Assembly (NCBI GenBank): GCA_963822615.1
Contig: CAWGIM010000031.1
Location: 1 to 64,000, forward strand
Length of the DNA: 64,000 bases
Origin: Trebonia sp963822615
Lineage (GTDB): Bacteria > Actinomycetota > Actinomycetes > Streptosporangiales > Streptosporangiaceae
Reading direction: 5' to 3'
In this document: positions 8,360 to 17,228 of the stretch, piece by piece
Layout: each line of letters begins with the position of its first letter
Numbering within the stretch: the stretch's first letter is position 1
Program-made: the position numbers and the translations under genes
The notes under the pieces: model-generated
What the model was told of the DNA's origin: nothing
Seen by the model: the letters and a program-made list of their open reading frames with translations, nothing else
The model's database searches: none

Positions 8360-11300
8360 GTGATCGTCCTGCTTTCCACCTCGGACACCGACCTGCTCTC
8401 GGCCCGTGCCAGCGGGGCCGGCTACCGGCTCGGGAACCCGGCCCGGCTGGCGGCCGACGCGGTGCCCGCGCTGCTGCGCGGCGCCGACGTGGTTGTCGTC
8501 CGTATCCTCGGCGGACGGCGGGCCTGGGCAGACGGGCTCGACGCGGTGCTGGCCTCGGGGGTGCCCGCGGTCGTGCTTGGCGGTGAGCAGGCACCCGACG
8601 CCGAGCTGATGGAGCTGTCCACGGTGACCAGCGGGATCGTGGCCGAGGCGCACGCCTACCTGGCGCACGGCGGCCAGCAGAACCTGCGGCAGCTGGCCCG
8701 GTTCCTGTCGGACGCGGTCACGCTGACCGGCGAGGGCTTTGACCCGCCCGCCCCGATGCCCTCCTGGGGGCTGCTCGACCGGCCCGGGGGGCTGGCGCCG
8801 GGAGCGCCCGGGTCAGCGGGGCCGGTGGTCGGCATCCTGTACTACCGGGCGCATCACGTCGCGGGCAACACCGCGTTCGTGCACGCGCTGGCCGACGCGG
8901 TGCAGGCGGCGGGCGGGCGGCCGCTGCCGGTGTTCTGCTCGTCGCTCCGCACCGCCGAGCCGGCCCTGCTCGACACGCTGCGCGCGGCCGACGCGATCGT
9001 GGTCACCGTGCTCGCGGCCGGCGGCCTGGTGCCGGCCGCGGCCGGGGCGGGCGGGGCCGACGAGGAGTGGGACACCGGCGAGCTGGCCCGGCTTGACGTG
9101 CCGATCCTGCAGGGCCTGTGCCTGACCTCGTCCCGCGCCCAGTGGGCGGACAGCGCCGACGGGCTGACCCCGCTCGACGCCGCCACCCAGGTCGCCATCC
9201 CGGAGTTCGACGGCCGCCTGATCACGGTGCCGTTCTCGTTCAAGGAGACCGGACCGGACGGGCTTACCAGCTACGTGCCTGACCCGGAGCGCACCGCCCG
9301 GGTGGCGGGCATCGCGGTCAGGCACGCGCTGCTGCGGCACGTGCCGCCGGGAGAGCGGCGGGTGGCGCTGATGCTCTCCGCCTACCCGACCAAGCACGCC
9401 CGGATCGGCAACGCGGTCGGCCTCGACTCCCCGGCCTCGCTGGTCGCCCTGCTCGCGGCGATGCGGGAGGCCGGCTACCGCACCGGCGCGGGCGACCCGG
9501 GCGGTGAACTGCCGGGGGTGGCCGAAGGGGACGGTGACGCGCTCATCCACGCGATCATCGCGGCCGGCGGGCAGGACGAGGACTGGCTGACCCAGCAGCA
9601 GGTCGAGGGCGGCGGAGCGGGCGACGGGGCGGGCGGAATGGTCCGGATCAGCGGATCAGCCTACTCAGCCTGGTTCGCCGCGCTTGACCCCGCGCTGCGG
9701 GACGCGGTTACCGCCCACTGGGGGCCGCCGCCGGGCGAGCTGTTCACCGACCGCAGCCGGGACCCGGACGGCGAGATCGTGCTGGCCGCGCTGCGCGCGG
9801 GCAACGTCGTGGTGCTGGTGCAGCCGCCGCGCGGGTTCGGCGCCAACCCGGTCGCCATCTACCACGACCCCGACCTGCCGCCCAGCCATCACTACCTGGC
9901 CGCCTATCACTGGCTGGGCGCGGAGTTCGGTGCGCACGCGGTGGTGCACGTGGGCAAGCACGGCAACCTGGAGTGGCTGCCGGGCAAGACGTCCGGGCTG
10001 TCGGCCGCCTGCGGGCCGGACGCTGCCATCGGCGACATCCCGCTGATCTACCCGTTCCTGGTCAACGACCCGGGCGAGGGCACCCAGGCCAAGCGGCGGG
10101 TGCACGCCACCCTGATCGGGCACCTGGTGCCGCCGATGGCGCGGGCCGAGAGCTACGGCGACATCGCCCGGCTGGAGCAGCTGATGGACGAGCACGCGCA
10201 GATCGCGGCGCTCGACCCGGCCAAGCTGCCCGCCATCCGGGCCCAGATCTGGACGCTGATCCAGGCCGCCCGGCTGGACCACGACCTGGGCCTGGACGAG
10301 CGGCCGCACGACGCCGAGTTCGACGACTTCCTGCTGCACGTTGACGGCTGGCTCTGCCAGATCAAGGACGCGCAGATCCGCGACGGGCTGCACGTGCTCG
10401 GGCGGGCGCCGCAGGGAGCCGACCGGGTGAACCTGGTGCTGGCGATCCTGCGCGCCCGGCAGATGTGGGCGGGCCAGGCCCAGGCGCTGCCCGGCCTGCG
10501 GGAGGCGCTCGGTTACCGCGAGCGCTCGGACCAGCGCCAGTCGGCCGACGCGGTCGAGGCCACGGCCCGGGCGCTGGTCGAGGGCATGGAGGCGGCCGGC
10601 TGGAACCCCGCCTCCGTTCGGGATGTGGTTTCTGGGGTTGAGCAGGAGAAGCAGGCCGCGGTCGCGGAAGTGCTCGCCTTCGGCGCCACCGAGGTGGTGC
10701 CGCGGCTGGCCGGGACGGCCGATGAGATCACCCGCACGCTGCACGCGCTTGACGGCGGTTTCGTCCCGGCGGGCCCCAGCGGCTCGCCGCTGCGGGGCCT
10801 GGTCAACGTGCTGCCGACTGGCCGGAACTTCTACTCGGTGGACCCGCGGGCGGTGCCGTCCCGGCTGGCCTGGGAGACCGGCCAGGCGATGGCCGGCTCG
10901 CTGCTTGACCGCTACCTGGCCGAGACCGGGAGCTACCCGCGGTCGGTCGGCCTGTCGGTGTGGGGCACCGCCGCGATGCGCACCTCGGGCGACGACGTGT
11001 CGGAGGTGCTGGCGCTGCTCGGCGTGCGGCCGTCCTGGGACGAGGCGTCCCGCCGGGTCAGCGGGCTCGACCCGGTGCCGCTGGCCGAGCTCGGCCGCCC
11101 CCGGGTCGACGTCACCGTGCGCATCAGCGGTTTCTTCCGTGACGCGTTCCCGCACGTGGTCACCATGCTGGACGACGCGGTGCGGCTGGTCGCCGGGCTC
11201 GACGAGCCGGACGAGCAGAACTTCGTCCGCGCCCACGCCCGGGCCGACCTGGCCCGGCACGGCGACGAGCGGCGGGCGACCACCCGGATCTTCGGCTCCA

Positions 11301-12001
11301 AGCCGGGCGCCTACGGGGCCGGCCTGCTGCCGCTGATCGACGCGCGGAACTGGCGCGACGACGCCGACCTGGCGGAGGTCTACGCGGCCTGGGGCGGCTT
11401 CGCCTACGGCCGGGGACTGGACGGCGCCGAGGCGCGGGCGGACATGGAGACCTCGTACCGGCGGATCGCGGTGGCCGCCCACAACACCGACACCCTCGAG
11501 CACGACATCGCCGACTCCGACGACTACTTCCAGTACCACGGCGGGATGATCGCCACCGTCCGCGCGCTCACCGGCCGCGCCCCGCGCGCCTATATCGGCG
11601 ACTCGACCAGGCCGGACACGGTGCGCACGCGGTCGCTGGCGGAGGAGACGGCGCGGGTGTTCCGGGCCCGGGTGGTCAACCCGCGCTGGGTGGCGGCGAT
11701 GAAGCGGCACGGCTACAAGGGGGCGTTCGAGCTGGCCGCCACGGTGGACTACCTGTTCGGCTACGACGCCACCGCGGGCGTGGTCGAGGACTGGATGTAC
11801 GACAAGCTGACCCAGGAGTACGTGCTCGACCCGGGGATGCGCGAGTTCTTCGGCCAGTCCAACCCGTGGGCGCTGCACGGCATCGCCGAGCGGCTGCTCG
11901 AGGCGGCCGACCGCAAGCTGTGGAACGACCCCGACCCGGAGACCCTGGCCGCCCTCCGGCAGGCCTACCTGGAAACCGAAGGCGACCTGGAGGACCGCTA
12001 G
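8360..12001 (+). CDS. cobN: cobaltochelatase subunit CobN
   Basis: The 1213-residue protein is the large subunit of the ATP-dependent aerobic cobaltochelatase, which inserts Co(II) into hydrogenobyrinic acid a,c-diamide with the CobS/CobT-type AAA subunits (not in this window). The CobN/BchH family signature is visible, for example VVHVGKHGNLEWLPGK near residue 535 and the C-terminal DDYFQYHGGMIATVRAL and DYLFGYDATAGVVEDWMYDKL segments. Length is typical. The GTG start has a strong GAAGGAGG site and follows the B12 riboswitch, so synthesis should fall when cobalamin is abundant. Its TAG stop shares one base with the next gene's GTG. Confidence 0.95.
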   Translation: MIVLLSTSDTDLLSARASGAGYRLGNPARLAADAVPALLRGADVVVVRILGGRRAWADGLDAVLASGVPAVVLGGEQAPDAELMELSTVTSGIVAEAHAYLAHGGQQNLRQLARFLSDAVTLTGEGFDPPAPMPSWGLLDRPGGLAPGAPGSAGPVVGILYYRAHHVAGNTAFVHALADAVQAAGGRPLPVFCSSLRTAEPALLDTLRAADAIVVTVLAAGGLVPAAAGAGGADEEWDTGELARLDVPILQGLCLTSSRAQWADSADGLTPLDAATQVAIPEFDGRLITVPFSFKETGPDGLTSYVPDPERTARVAGIAVRHALLRHVPPGERRVALMLSAYPTKHARIGNAVGLDSPASLVALLAAMREAGYRTGAGDPGGELPGVAEGDGDALIHAIIAAGGQDEDWLTQQQVEGGGAGDGAGGMVRISGSAYSAWFAALDPALRDAVTAHWGPPPGELFTDRSRDPDGEIVLAALRAGNVVVLVQPPRGFGANPVAIYHDPDLPPSHHYLAAYHWLGAEFGAHAVVHVGKHGNLEWLPGKTSGLSAACGPDAAIGDIPLIYPFLVNDPGEGTQAKRRVHATLIGHLVPPMARAESYGDIARLEQLMDEHAQIAALDPAKLPAIRAQIWTLIQAARLDHDLGLDERPHDAEFDDFLLHVDGWLCQIKDAQIRDGLHVLGRAPQGADRVNLVLAILRARQMWAGQAQALPGLREALGYRERSDQRQSADAVEATARALVEGMEAAGWNPASVRDVVSGVEQEKQAAVAEVLAFGATEVVPRLAGTADEITRTLHALDGGFVPAGPSGSPLRGLVNVLPTGRNFYSVDPRAVPSRLAWETGQAMAGSLLDRYLAETGSYPRSVGLSVWGTAAMRTSGDDVSEVLALLGVRPSWDEASRRVSGLDPVPLAELGRPRVDVTVRISGFFRDAFPHVVTMLDDAVRLVAGLDEPDEQNFVRAHARADLARHGDERRATTRIFGSKPGAYGAGLLPLIDARNWRDDADLAEVYAAWGGFAYGRGLDGAEARADMETSYRRIAVAAHNTDTLEHDIADSDDYFQYHGGMIATVRALTGRAPRAYIGDSTRPDTVRTRSLAEETARVFRARVVNPRWVAAMKRHGYKGAFELAATVDYLFGYDATAGVVEDWMYDKLTQEYVLDPGMREFFGQSNPWALHGIAERLLEAADRKLWNDPDPETLAALRQAYLETEGDLEDR

Positions 12002-12726
12002 TGAACGTGCCTGAGGACCTCGGCGCCCTCGGGCCGTTTTTCGCGGTCAGCGTGCACCCGCCGGGCGCCCGCCGGGAGCCCCCGTGGCGCCTGGTCAGCG
12101 AGCTGACCAGGCCGTCGGCGGTGCTGCGGGACCGAGTCGGGGCGGTCCGGGCGACGCTGGCCGCCCGCGGCGGCCTGGCCGTGGATGCGATCGAGGTGCG
12201 GGTGGCCGCCTCGGCCGTGCACCTGGGCCTGGCGGCCCGGTTCGCCGCCCCCGCGCTGGGCGCGGCCGTGCTCGGGTGCCCGCTCGACCTGCGCCCCGAC
12301 GGCCTGTGGTGGCGGGACGGGGCCGGGGGGCCGGTGCCGCTGTCGGTGCCTGCGTCCGCAGCGGCCGACGCTGACCACGGCGGCTGGGCGCAGGCGCTCA
12401 TGGACGAGCTGCTGGCCCCGGTCACCGCGGCCATCGCCGAGCTGTTCCCGGTCTCCGGTCAGGTGCTCTGGGGGAATGTCGCCTCCGGCGCCAACGCGGC
12501 CGCCGCCCAGGTCGCCCGGCAGCGTCCCGACCTGGCCGCCGCCGCCTGGCAGGCGGCCGGCCAGCTGTTCGGCCGCCCGCCGCTGCGCGGTGAGCGCAAC
12601 CCGCCCGGCCCGGCCTTCCGCCGGTCGAGCTGCTGCCTGTTCTACCGGCTGGCCCCCGGCGACCAGTCGGCTTTCTGCGGCGACTGCGTGCTGGCGGGCC
12701 GGATGGTTGGCGATCTCGGCCGGTAA
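12001..12726 (+). CDS. FhuF-like (2Fe-2S) protein coupled to cobN
   Basis: About 241 residues. The C-terminus carries SCCLFYRL then, 13 residues after the Cys pair, CGDC: the CC-xn-CxxC arrangement of FhuF-type ferric-siderophore reductase domains that bind a 2Fe-2S cluster. The rest is Ala-rich and weakly conserved. The GTG start overlaps the cobN stop by one base, so it is in the same riboswitch-controlled unit. Inference: in this position it may supply electrons for corrinoid or cobalt reduction, for example cob(II)yrinate reduction before adenosylation, rather than siderophore-iron release. That role is untested. Confidence 0.78.
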   Translation: MNVPEDLGALGPFFAVSVHPPGARREPPWRLVSELTRPSAVLRDRVGAVRATLAARGGLAVDAIEVRVAASAVHLGLAARFAAPALGAAVLGCPLDLRPDGLWWRDGAGGPVPLSVPASAAADADHGGWAQALMDELLAPVTAAIAELFPVSGQVLWGNVASGANAAAAQVARQRPDLAAAAWQAAGQLFGRPPLRGERNPPGPAFRRSSCCLFYRLAPGDQSAFCGDCVLAGRMVGDLGR

Positions 12727-12734
12727 TAGGCGGC

Positions 12735-13658
12735 CTAGATCGCCAACCACACGGTTAACCGTGAGCGCCCGCCGAGGGCCAGGGCGAGGGTCGCGCACAC
12801 CGCCGTCGCGGCGAGGGTGACCGCGCGGCTCAGCCGCGCCGCCCGGGCGATGTCGTCCGGCTGGGGCGCGCGCCCGCCGCCGCCGAGTACTGGCCGGTCC
12901 TCGGCGTGCGAGCCGTAGTCGTTGCGGCCGCCGAGGCGCAGGCCGAGCGCGCCCGCGAACGCCGCCTCGGCCACCCCCGCGTTGGGGCTGGGGTGGTGGC
13001 CGCCGTCGGCCAGCGCTGTGGCCAGCGCGGCGCGCCCACTGCCGCCCGCCGCTCGCGCAACCGCCGCCGTCAGCAGGGCCGTCAGCCGGGCGGGCAGGTA
13101 GTTGGCCACGTCGTCGGCCCGCGCGGCGGCCCAGCCGAAGTTCTCGTATCGGGAGCTGTGGTGGCCGACCATCGCGTCGAGGGTGTTCACCGCGCGGTAG
13201 CCGAGCAGGCCCGGCACGCCCGCCAGCGCGCCCCACAGCAGCGGGGCGACCACCGCGTCGGAGGTGTTCTCGGCCAGCGACTCGACTACCGCCCGGGCGA
13301 TCTCGGCCTCGTCGAGGGTGTCGGTACGGCGGCCGACCAGGTGGGTGAGCTGCTCGCGGGCGGCGGGCAGGTCGCCCCGGCGCAGGCAGGCCGCGACCGC
13401 GTCCGCCTCGGCGGTCAGTGAGCGCGAGCCGAGGACGGTCCAGGCGGCCAGGGCGGTGACCGCCGCCAGCGCGGGGGCGGGCAGTCGCCGGGGCAGCAAG
13501 CCGAGTGCGGCCGGGGCAGCGGTCAGCAGCGCGGCGTAGCGGGCCCCGGCCGCGCGGTCGTCCCGCCACATCCAGGCCTCGACGCGGCCAGCGGCGGCCC
13601 CGAACAAGGCGACCGGGTGACCGCGGCGCGGGTCGCCCGCCAGCCGGTCCGCCGCCAC
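12735..13658 (-). CDS. cobD: adenosylcobinamide-phosphate synthase CobD/CbiB
   Basis: This integral membrane protein attaches the aminopropanol arm to adenosylcobyric acid. CobD features are visible: ADRLAGDPRRGHPVALFG at the N-terminus, ARAVVESLAENTSDAVVAP near residue 120, GYRAVNTLDAMVGHHSSRYENFG near residue 155 and ADGGHHPSPNAGVAEAAFAGAL near residue 220. The GTG at 13658 leaves the first transmembrane helix short; homologous sequence continues upstream (LLAGVAADRL), so the true start may be a non-canonical codon between 13659 and 13729. It lies immediately downstream of the permease gene on the same strand. Confidence 0.92.
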   Translation of the reverse strand: MAADRLAGDPRRGHPVALFGAAAGRVEAWMWRDDRAAGARYAALLTAAPAALGLLPRRLPAPALAAVTALAAWTVLGSRSLTAEADAVAACLRRGDLPAAREQLTHLVGRRTDTLDEAEIARAVVESLAENTSDAVVAPLLWGALAGVPGLLGYRAVNTLDAMVGHHSSRYENFGWAAARADDVANYLPARLTALLTAAVARAAGGSGRAALATALADGGHHPSPNAGVAEAAFAGALGLRLGGRNDYGSHAEDRPVLGGGGRAPQPDDIARAARLSRAVTLAATAVCATLALALGGRSRLTVWLAI

Positions 13659-13729
13659 CCCGGCCAGCAGCCCGGCCGCGGTCGCCCCCGCCGGCCGCCG
13701 GCCGGCCAGCCCGCCGGCCCGCGGCCCGG

Positions 13730-14908
13730 CTAGTGCATCGCATGGTGCGCGTGCCCGCCTTCTCCCGCGTCACCGGCCGCGGGGGCCCCGCCCATCATCC
13801 GCAGCATCGGCAGGCCGCCGGTCCGCACGAAGCGGGTGACCAGCACCGCCGCCAGCACCAGGAAGACGATGTTGAGCCAGGTGGTGTAGTCCCAGGAGAC
13901 GCCCTGGTCGGGGATCTTGGCGGTGGAGCGGTCGGGGACGAGCCCGAGCCCGCTGAACACGACCTCGACCGCGTACCCGGCCAGCGTCATCGCGGTGAAG
14001 AAGGTGGCGAGCAGGAACGCCGCCATCCGGGCGCCGTAGTACTTGCGGTAGATGTTCAGCACCGGCGCGATGATCAGGTCGGCGAAGATGAACGCGGCTA
14101 CCCCGCCGAAGCTGAGCCCGCCTTTCCACAGCACCACGGCCAGCGGCACGTTCCCGATCGAGCAGACGAAGGACAGGATCGCGACGACCGGGCCGATCAG
14201 CGGCCCCCAGACCTGGTTGGCGAGCGGGTGGCCGGCGAAGAAGAAGGAGTGCCAGAAGCTGTCCGGCACCCAGGCCGCGATCGCGCCCGCCACCAGCAGC
14301 CCGATGACCAGGTCGCGGAGGATCGCCGCCCACTCCATCACGAACACGTGGCTGACCGCGGTGAAGCCCTCGCCCGACAGCAGCCGGGCGGCGAACGAGC
14401 CGTCCCGCTGGACCGACATGTCCATCGCCGCGTGCCCTTCCATCGACCCGGCGACGCCCCGCTCGGCCTGCTCGCGGGCCTGGTCGAGCAGCCGCGCGCG
14501 GAGGAACAGCCGGAACGCCACCGCCAGCAAGACGATCATCAGCGGGCCGCCGGTGAACTCGGCCAGGGTGAACTGCCAGCCCATCAGCAGCGCGAGGATG
14601 ACCCCGAGCTCGATCACCAGGTTGGTGGAGGCGATCTCGAACGCCATCGCCGCGGTGAAGTCGGCGCCCTTGCGGAACAGGGCCCGGGCCAGCGCCACCG
14701 CGGCGTAGGAGCAGGAAGAAGAGGCGGCGCCGAGCCCGGCCGCCACCGCCAGCGTCCGCGGCCGGGCGTCGCCGAGCAGCCGTATCACCGCCGCCCGGCG
14801 GACCACTGCCTGTATCACCGCCGACAGGGTGAAGCCGAGGATCAGTGCCCAGGTGATCTGCCAGGTCATGGACCCGGTGAGGGAAAGGGCGTGCAGGATG
14901 GCGGGCAC
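13730..14908 (-). CDS. ArsP/DUF318-family permease with His-rich tail
   Basis: The 392-residue polytopic protein has about eight to ten hydrophobic helices and the paired cytosolic-loop pattern of the ArsP_1 (DUF318/YraQ) permease family, including ASSSCSYAAVALARALFRKG near residue 60 and CSIGNVPLAVVL near residue 255. Family members export organoarsenicals or have unknown substrates. The C-terminus ends in GGHAHHAMH, a potential metal-binding tail, and the middle loop includes MEGHAAMDMS. It is directly upstream of cobD on the same strand, which makes a metal-related role conceivable but unproven. Confidence 0.78.
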   Translation of the reverse strand: MPAILHALSLTGSMTWQITWALILGFTLSAVIQAVVRRAAVIRLLGDARPRTLAVAAGLGAASSSCSYAAVALARALFRKGADFTAAMAFEIASTNLVIELGVILALLMGWQFTLAEFTGGPLMIVLLAVAFRLFLRARLLDQAREQAERGVAGSMEGHAAMDMSVQRDGSFAARLLSGEGFTAVSHVFVMEWAAILRDLVIGLLVAGAIAAWVPDSFWHSFFFAGHPLANQVWGPLIGPVVAILSFVCSIGNVPLAVVLWKGGLSFGGVAAFIFADLIIAPVLNIYRKYYGARMAAFLLATFFTAMTLAGYAVEVVFSGLGLVPDRSTAKIPDQGVSWDYTTWLNIVFLVLAAVLVTRFVRTGGLPMLRMMGGAPAAGDAGEGGHAHHAMH

Positions 14909-14911
14909 CGG

Positions 14912-16585
14912 TCAGGACAGCGACTCGTCGAGGTCGCCGAGGGTGCGGATGAGCTCGGCGTTGGCGCTGTAGTCGACCGGGCAGGCGATCACCGACACGG
15001 TGTCGTCGGCCAGGGCCGCCTGCAGCGTCGGCAGCAGTTCGCCGGCCGCCGCGATGCGGTAGCCGCGGGCGCCGAAGCTCTCCGCGTAGGCGATGAAGTC
15101 AGGATTAGCGAAACGGGTGTCGACGTTATGCCCGATCTCCATGTCCATCTTCCAGCTGATCAGGCCGTAGGCGTCGTCGACCCAGATGAGGATGACGAAC
15201 GGCAGCCGCAGCCGCAGCGCGGTCTCGATCTCCTGTGAGTTCATCAGGAACGAGCCGTCGCCGGTGGCGACGAGCACCTTCGCGGCCGGCCGGGCGATCT
15301 TGGCGCCGATCGCGCCGGGCACCGTCCACGCCATGGTGGACAGGCCGTTGGAGATGAGGCAGGTGTTCGGCGCGTAGGTGGGGTAGAGCCGGGCCATCCA
15401 CATCTTCAGCGCCCCGGTGTCCACCAGCACGATGTCCTCGCGGCCGAGGGCGGCCCTGGTGTCGGCCACGATGCGGGCCGGGTGCAGCGGGAAGCGGTCG
15501 TCGGCCTGGCCGCTTTCGAGCTCGGAGACGAGCAGCGCCCTGATCCGCTCGCCGCCCGCCGCGGGGCCCGCGCGCCACACGGCGGCGGCCAGCGCGTCCA
15601 GGCTGTGGCTGATGTCGGCGGTGAGGCCGACGGCGACGTCGTAGTGCGCGTCGACCTCGGCCGGGAACCGGTGCACGTGGATGATCTTGGTGGTGCCGGC
15701 CGGGTTGACCCGGACCGGGTTGAACTCCTGCAGCTCGTAGCCGACCGCGACGATGACGTCGGCCCGGTCGAAGCCGAAGTTGACGTAGTCGTGGCGCATG
15801 AAGCCGACCGTGCCGAGCGCCAGCGGGTGGTCGTCGGGGAACACCCCCTTGCCGTGGAAGGTGGTCGCCACCGGGATGTTCAGCGCCTGGGCGAAGCGGA
15901 TCAGCGCCTCGCTGGCGCCGGCCCGGGCGGCCCCGTGGCCCGCTAGCACCACCGGGTTGCGGGCCTCACGCAGGATCTGCGCGGCCCGGGCGACCTGCTC
16001 GGCCGACGGGTCGTCGGCCCGGGGCACGTTGACCCGCAGCGGGGTCAGCCCGGCCGGGGCCGGGGCCTCCTCCACGTCCTCGGGCACGGCCAGGTAGACG
16101 GCGCCCGGGCGCTCGGTCTGGGCGAGCTTGAATGCCTTGCGGATCATTTCCGGTGCGGCACCGGGGGTGGCCATCAGCGCCGACCACTTGGTGGCGGGCG
16201 CGAACATGGACACCAGGTCGACCCCCTGGTGCGACTCCTTGTAGCTGCGCTGCATGCCGACCTGCGCCGACAGCGCGATCAGCGGGGTGGAGTTGGTGGT
16301 GGCGTCGGCCGTGCCAAGCAGCAGGTTGATCGCGCCCGGGCCGAGGGTGGCGGAGCACACGCCCGCCTTCCCGGTGAGCCGGCCGTAGGTCTCGGCCATG
16401 AACGAGGCACCCTGCTCGTGCCGGGTGAGCACGTACTGGATGGAGGACTTGGACAGCGCCTCCATCAGCCGGATGTTCTCCTCGCCGGGAATGCCGAAGA
16501 CGTGGGTCACGCCCTCGTTCTCCAGGCACTCGACGATCAGTTCCGCGGTGGACCGCGGTTGCCCGGCCCGGATGTCACCTGCCAT
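14912..16585 (-). CDS. acetolactate synthase-like TPP enzyme
   Basis: The 557-residue protein belongs to the thiamine-diphosphate enzymes of the acetolactate synthase large-subunit/AlsS group. It has the catalytic Glu in LTRHEQGASFMAETYGR near residue 55, an N-terminal pyrimidine-binding domain, a central domain with FHGKGVFPDDHPLALG, and the TPP motif GDGSFLMNS with the closing DDAYG. No regulatory small subunit follows, which favours a stand-alone catabolic-type or paralogous enzyme over the branched-chain pathway. ATG 16585 lies seven bases after a TACCCT -10 (16593-16598), so it is probably leaderless. Confidence 0.85.
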   Translation of the reverse strand: MAGDIRAGQPRSTAELIVECLENEGVTHVFGIPGEENIRLMEALSKSSIQYVLTRHEQGASFMAETYGRLTGKAGVCSATLGPGAINLLLGTADATTNSTPLIALSAQVGMQRSYKESHQGVDLVSMFAPATKWSALMATPGAAPEMIRKAFKLAQTERPGAVYLAVPEDVEEAPAPAGLTPLRVNVPRADDPSAEQVARAAQILREARNPVVLAGHGAARAGASEALIRFAQALNIPVATTFHGKGVFPDDHPLALGTVGFMRHDYVNFGFDRADVIVAVGYELQEFNPVRVNPAGTTKIIHVHRFPAEVDAHYDVAVGLTADISHSLDALAAAVWRAGPAAGGERIRALLVSELESGQADDRFPLHPARIVADTRAALGREDIVLVDTGALKMWMARLYPTYAPNTCLISNGLSTMAWTVPGAIGAKIARPAAKVLVATGDGSFLMNSQEIETALRLRLPFVILIWVDDAYGLISWKMDMEIGHNVDTRFANPDFIAYAESFGARGYRIAAAGELLPTLQAALADDTVSVIACPVDYSANAELIRTLGDLDESLS

Positions 16586-16598
16586 GAGGTCAAGGGTA
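16585..16598 (-). promoter_or_regulatory. leaderless promoter of the TPP-enzyme gene
   Basis: Minus-strand TACCCT (16593-16598) ends seven bases before the ATG at 16585, with no ribosome-binding site between them. Confidence 0.5.
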
Positions 16599-16669
16599 AC
16601 GACGGGCCTCGGGCCACGGCGGGCGGGGCGTCGTTGCGGCAGGCGGCCCGCGGTACCAGGATGGGTGCC

Positions 16670-17068
16670 ATGACAGCAGCCGACGAGGTGAGCGCAGCCG
16701 AGCTAGCCAAGCAGATCAGCGAGCTTGAGGCCAGGCGTTACCAGGCGATGACGGACGCGGACATCGCCACCCTGGACCGCCTGTTCGCGCCGGGCCTGGT
16801 CTACACGCACTCCGACGCGGCGACCGACGGCAAGCAGGCCTACCTGGACAAGATCGCCAGCGGCGATCTCGCCTACGGCCCGCTGGAGCACCCGGAGAGC
16901 AGCATCGTGGTGCACGGCGACAGCGCCCTGGTATTCGGCGACATGCGGGGTGAGGCGCACGTCGGCGGGCAGCTGCGGGTGCTGAACAGCAAGTGCCTGT
17001 CGGTCTGGGTGCGAACCGGCGGCAGCTGGGCGCTGCTGGCGTTCCAGCCGACCAAGTACCCGGGCTGA
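16670..17068 (+). CDS. SnoaL-like/DUF4440 nuclear-transport-factor-2-fold protein
   Basis: The 132-residue protein has the pattern of small NTF2-fold proteins of the DUF4440 type: an N-terminal helix (ELEARRYQAMTDADIATLDRLFAPGLVYTHS) followed by beta strands ending WALLAFQPTKYPG. Members include ketosteroid-isomerase-like enzymes and binding proteins; no specific function can be assigned. ATG 16670 is preferred because CAGG lies nine bases upstream; an in-frame ATG at 16661 is possible. It is divergent from the TPP-enzyme gene. Confidence 0.8.
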   Translation: MTAADEVSAAELAKQISELEARRYQAMTDADIATLDRLFAPGLVYTHSDAATDGKQAYLDKIASGDLAYGPLEHPESSIVVHGDSALVFGDMRGEAHVGGQLRVLNSKCLSVWVRTGGSWALLAFQPTKYPG

Positions 17069-17228
17069 CCGGAAACCTTCCTTCGTAACGCGCGGCTGTG
17101 TGATAATCGCTTTCAGATACCACATTGGCCACAATTAGTGACTAAAAATGCATTAAGTCACAGCAAATCCGCATTTCCCCCAGCGGCTGCGCTTAGTGCC
17201 GCCATCACGTCAGGAGTGTGCCCCGAGC
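17069..17228 (+). promoter_or_regulatory. AT-richer upstream region of the S53 peptidase with an inverted repeat
   Basis: This 160-bp gap is visibly richer in A+T than its surroundings. It holds a 6-bp inverted repeat, GTGACT (17138-17143) and AGTCAC (17156-17161), around a short AT-rich centre with ATGCAT, a candidate operator. CAGGAG at 17211-17216 is the likely ribosome-binding site for ATG 17229. Confidence 0.45.

Noticed and set aside
9665..11878. Long open frame antisense to cobN
   Set aside because: Its codon third positions show no GC bias of their own and its translation is rich in Arg, Gly, His and Pro, the usual shadow of a high-GC gene on the opposite strand; no family is recognisable.
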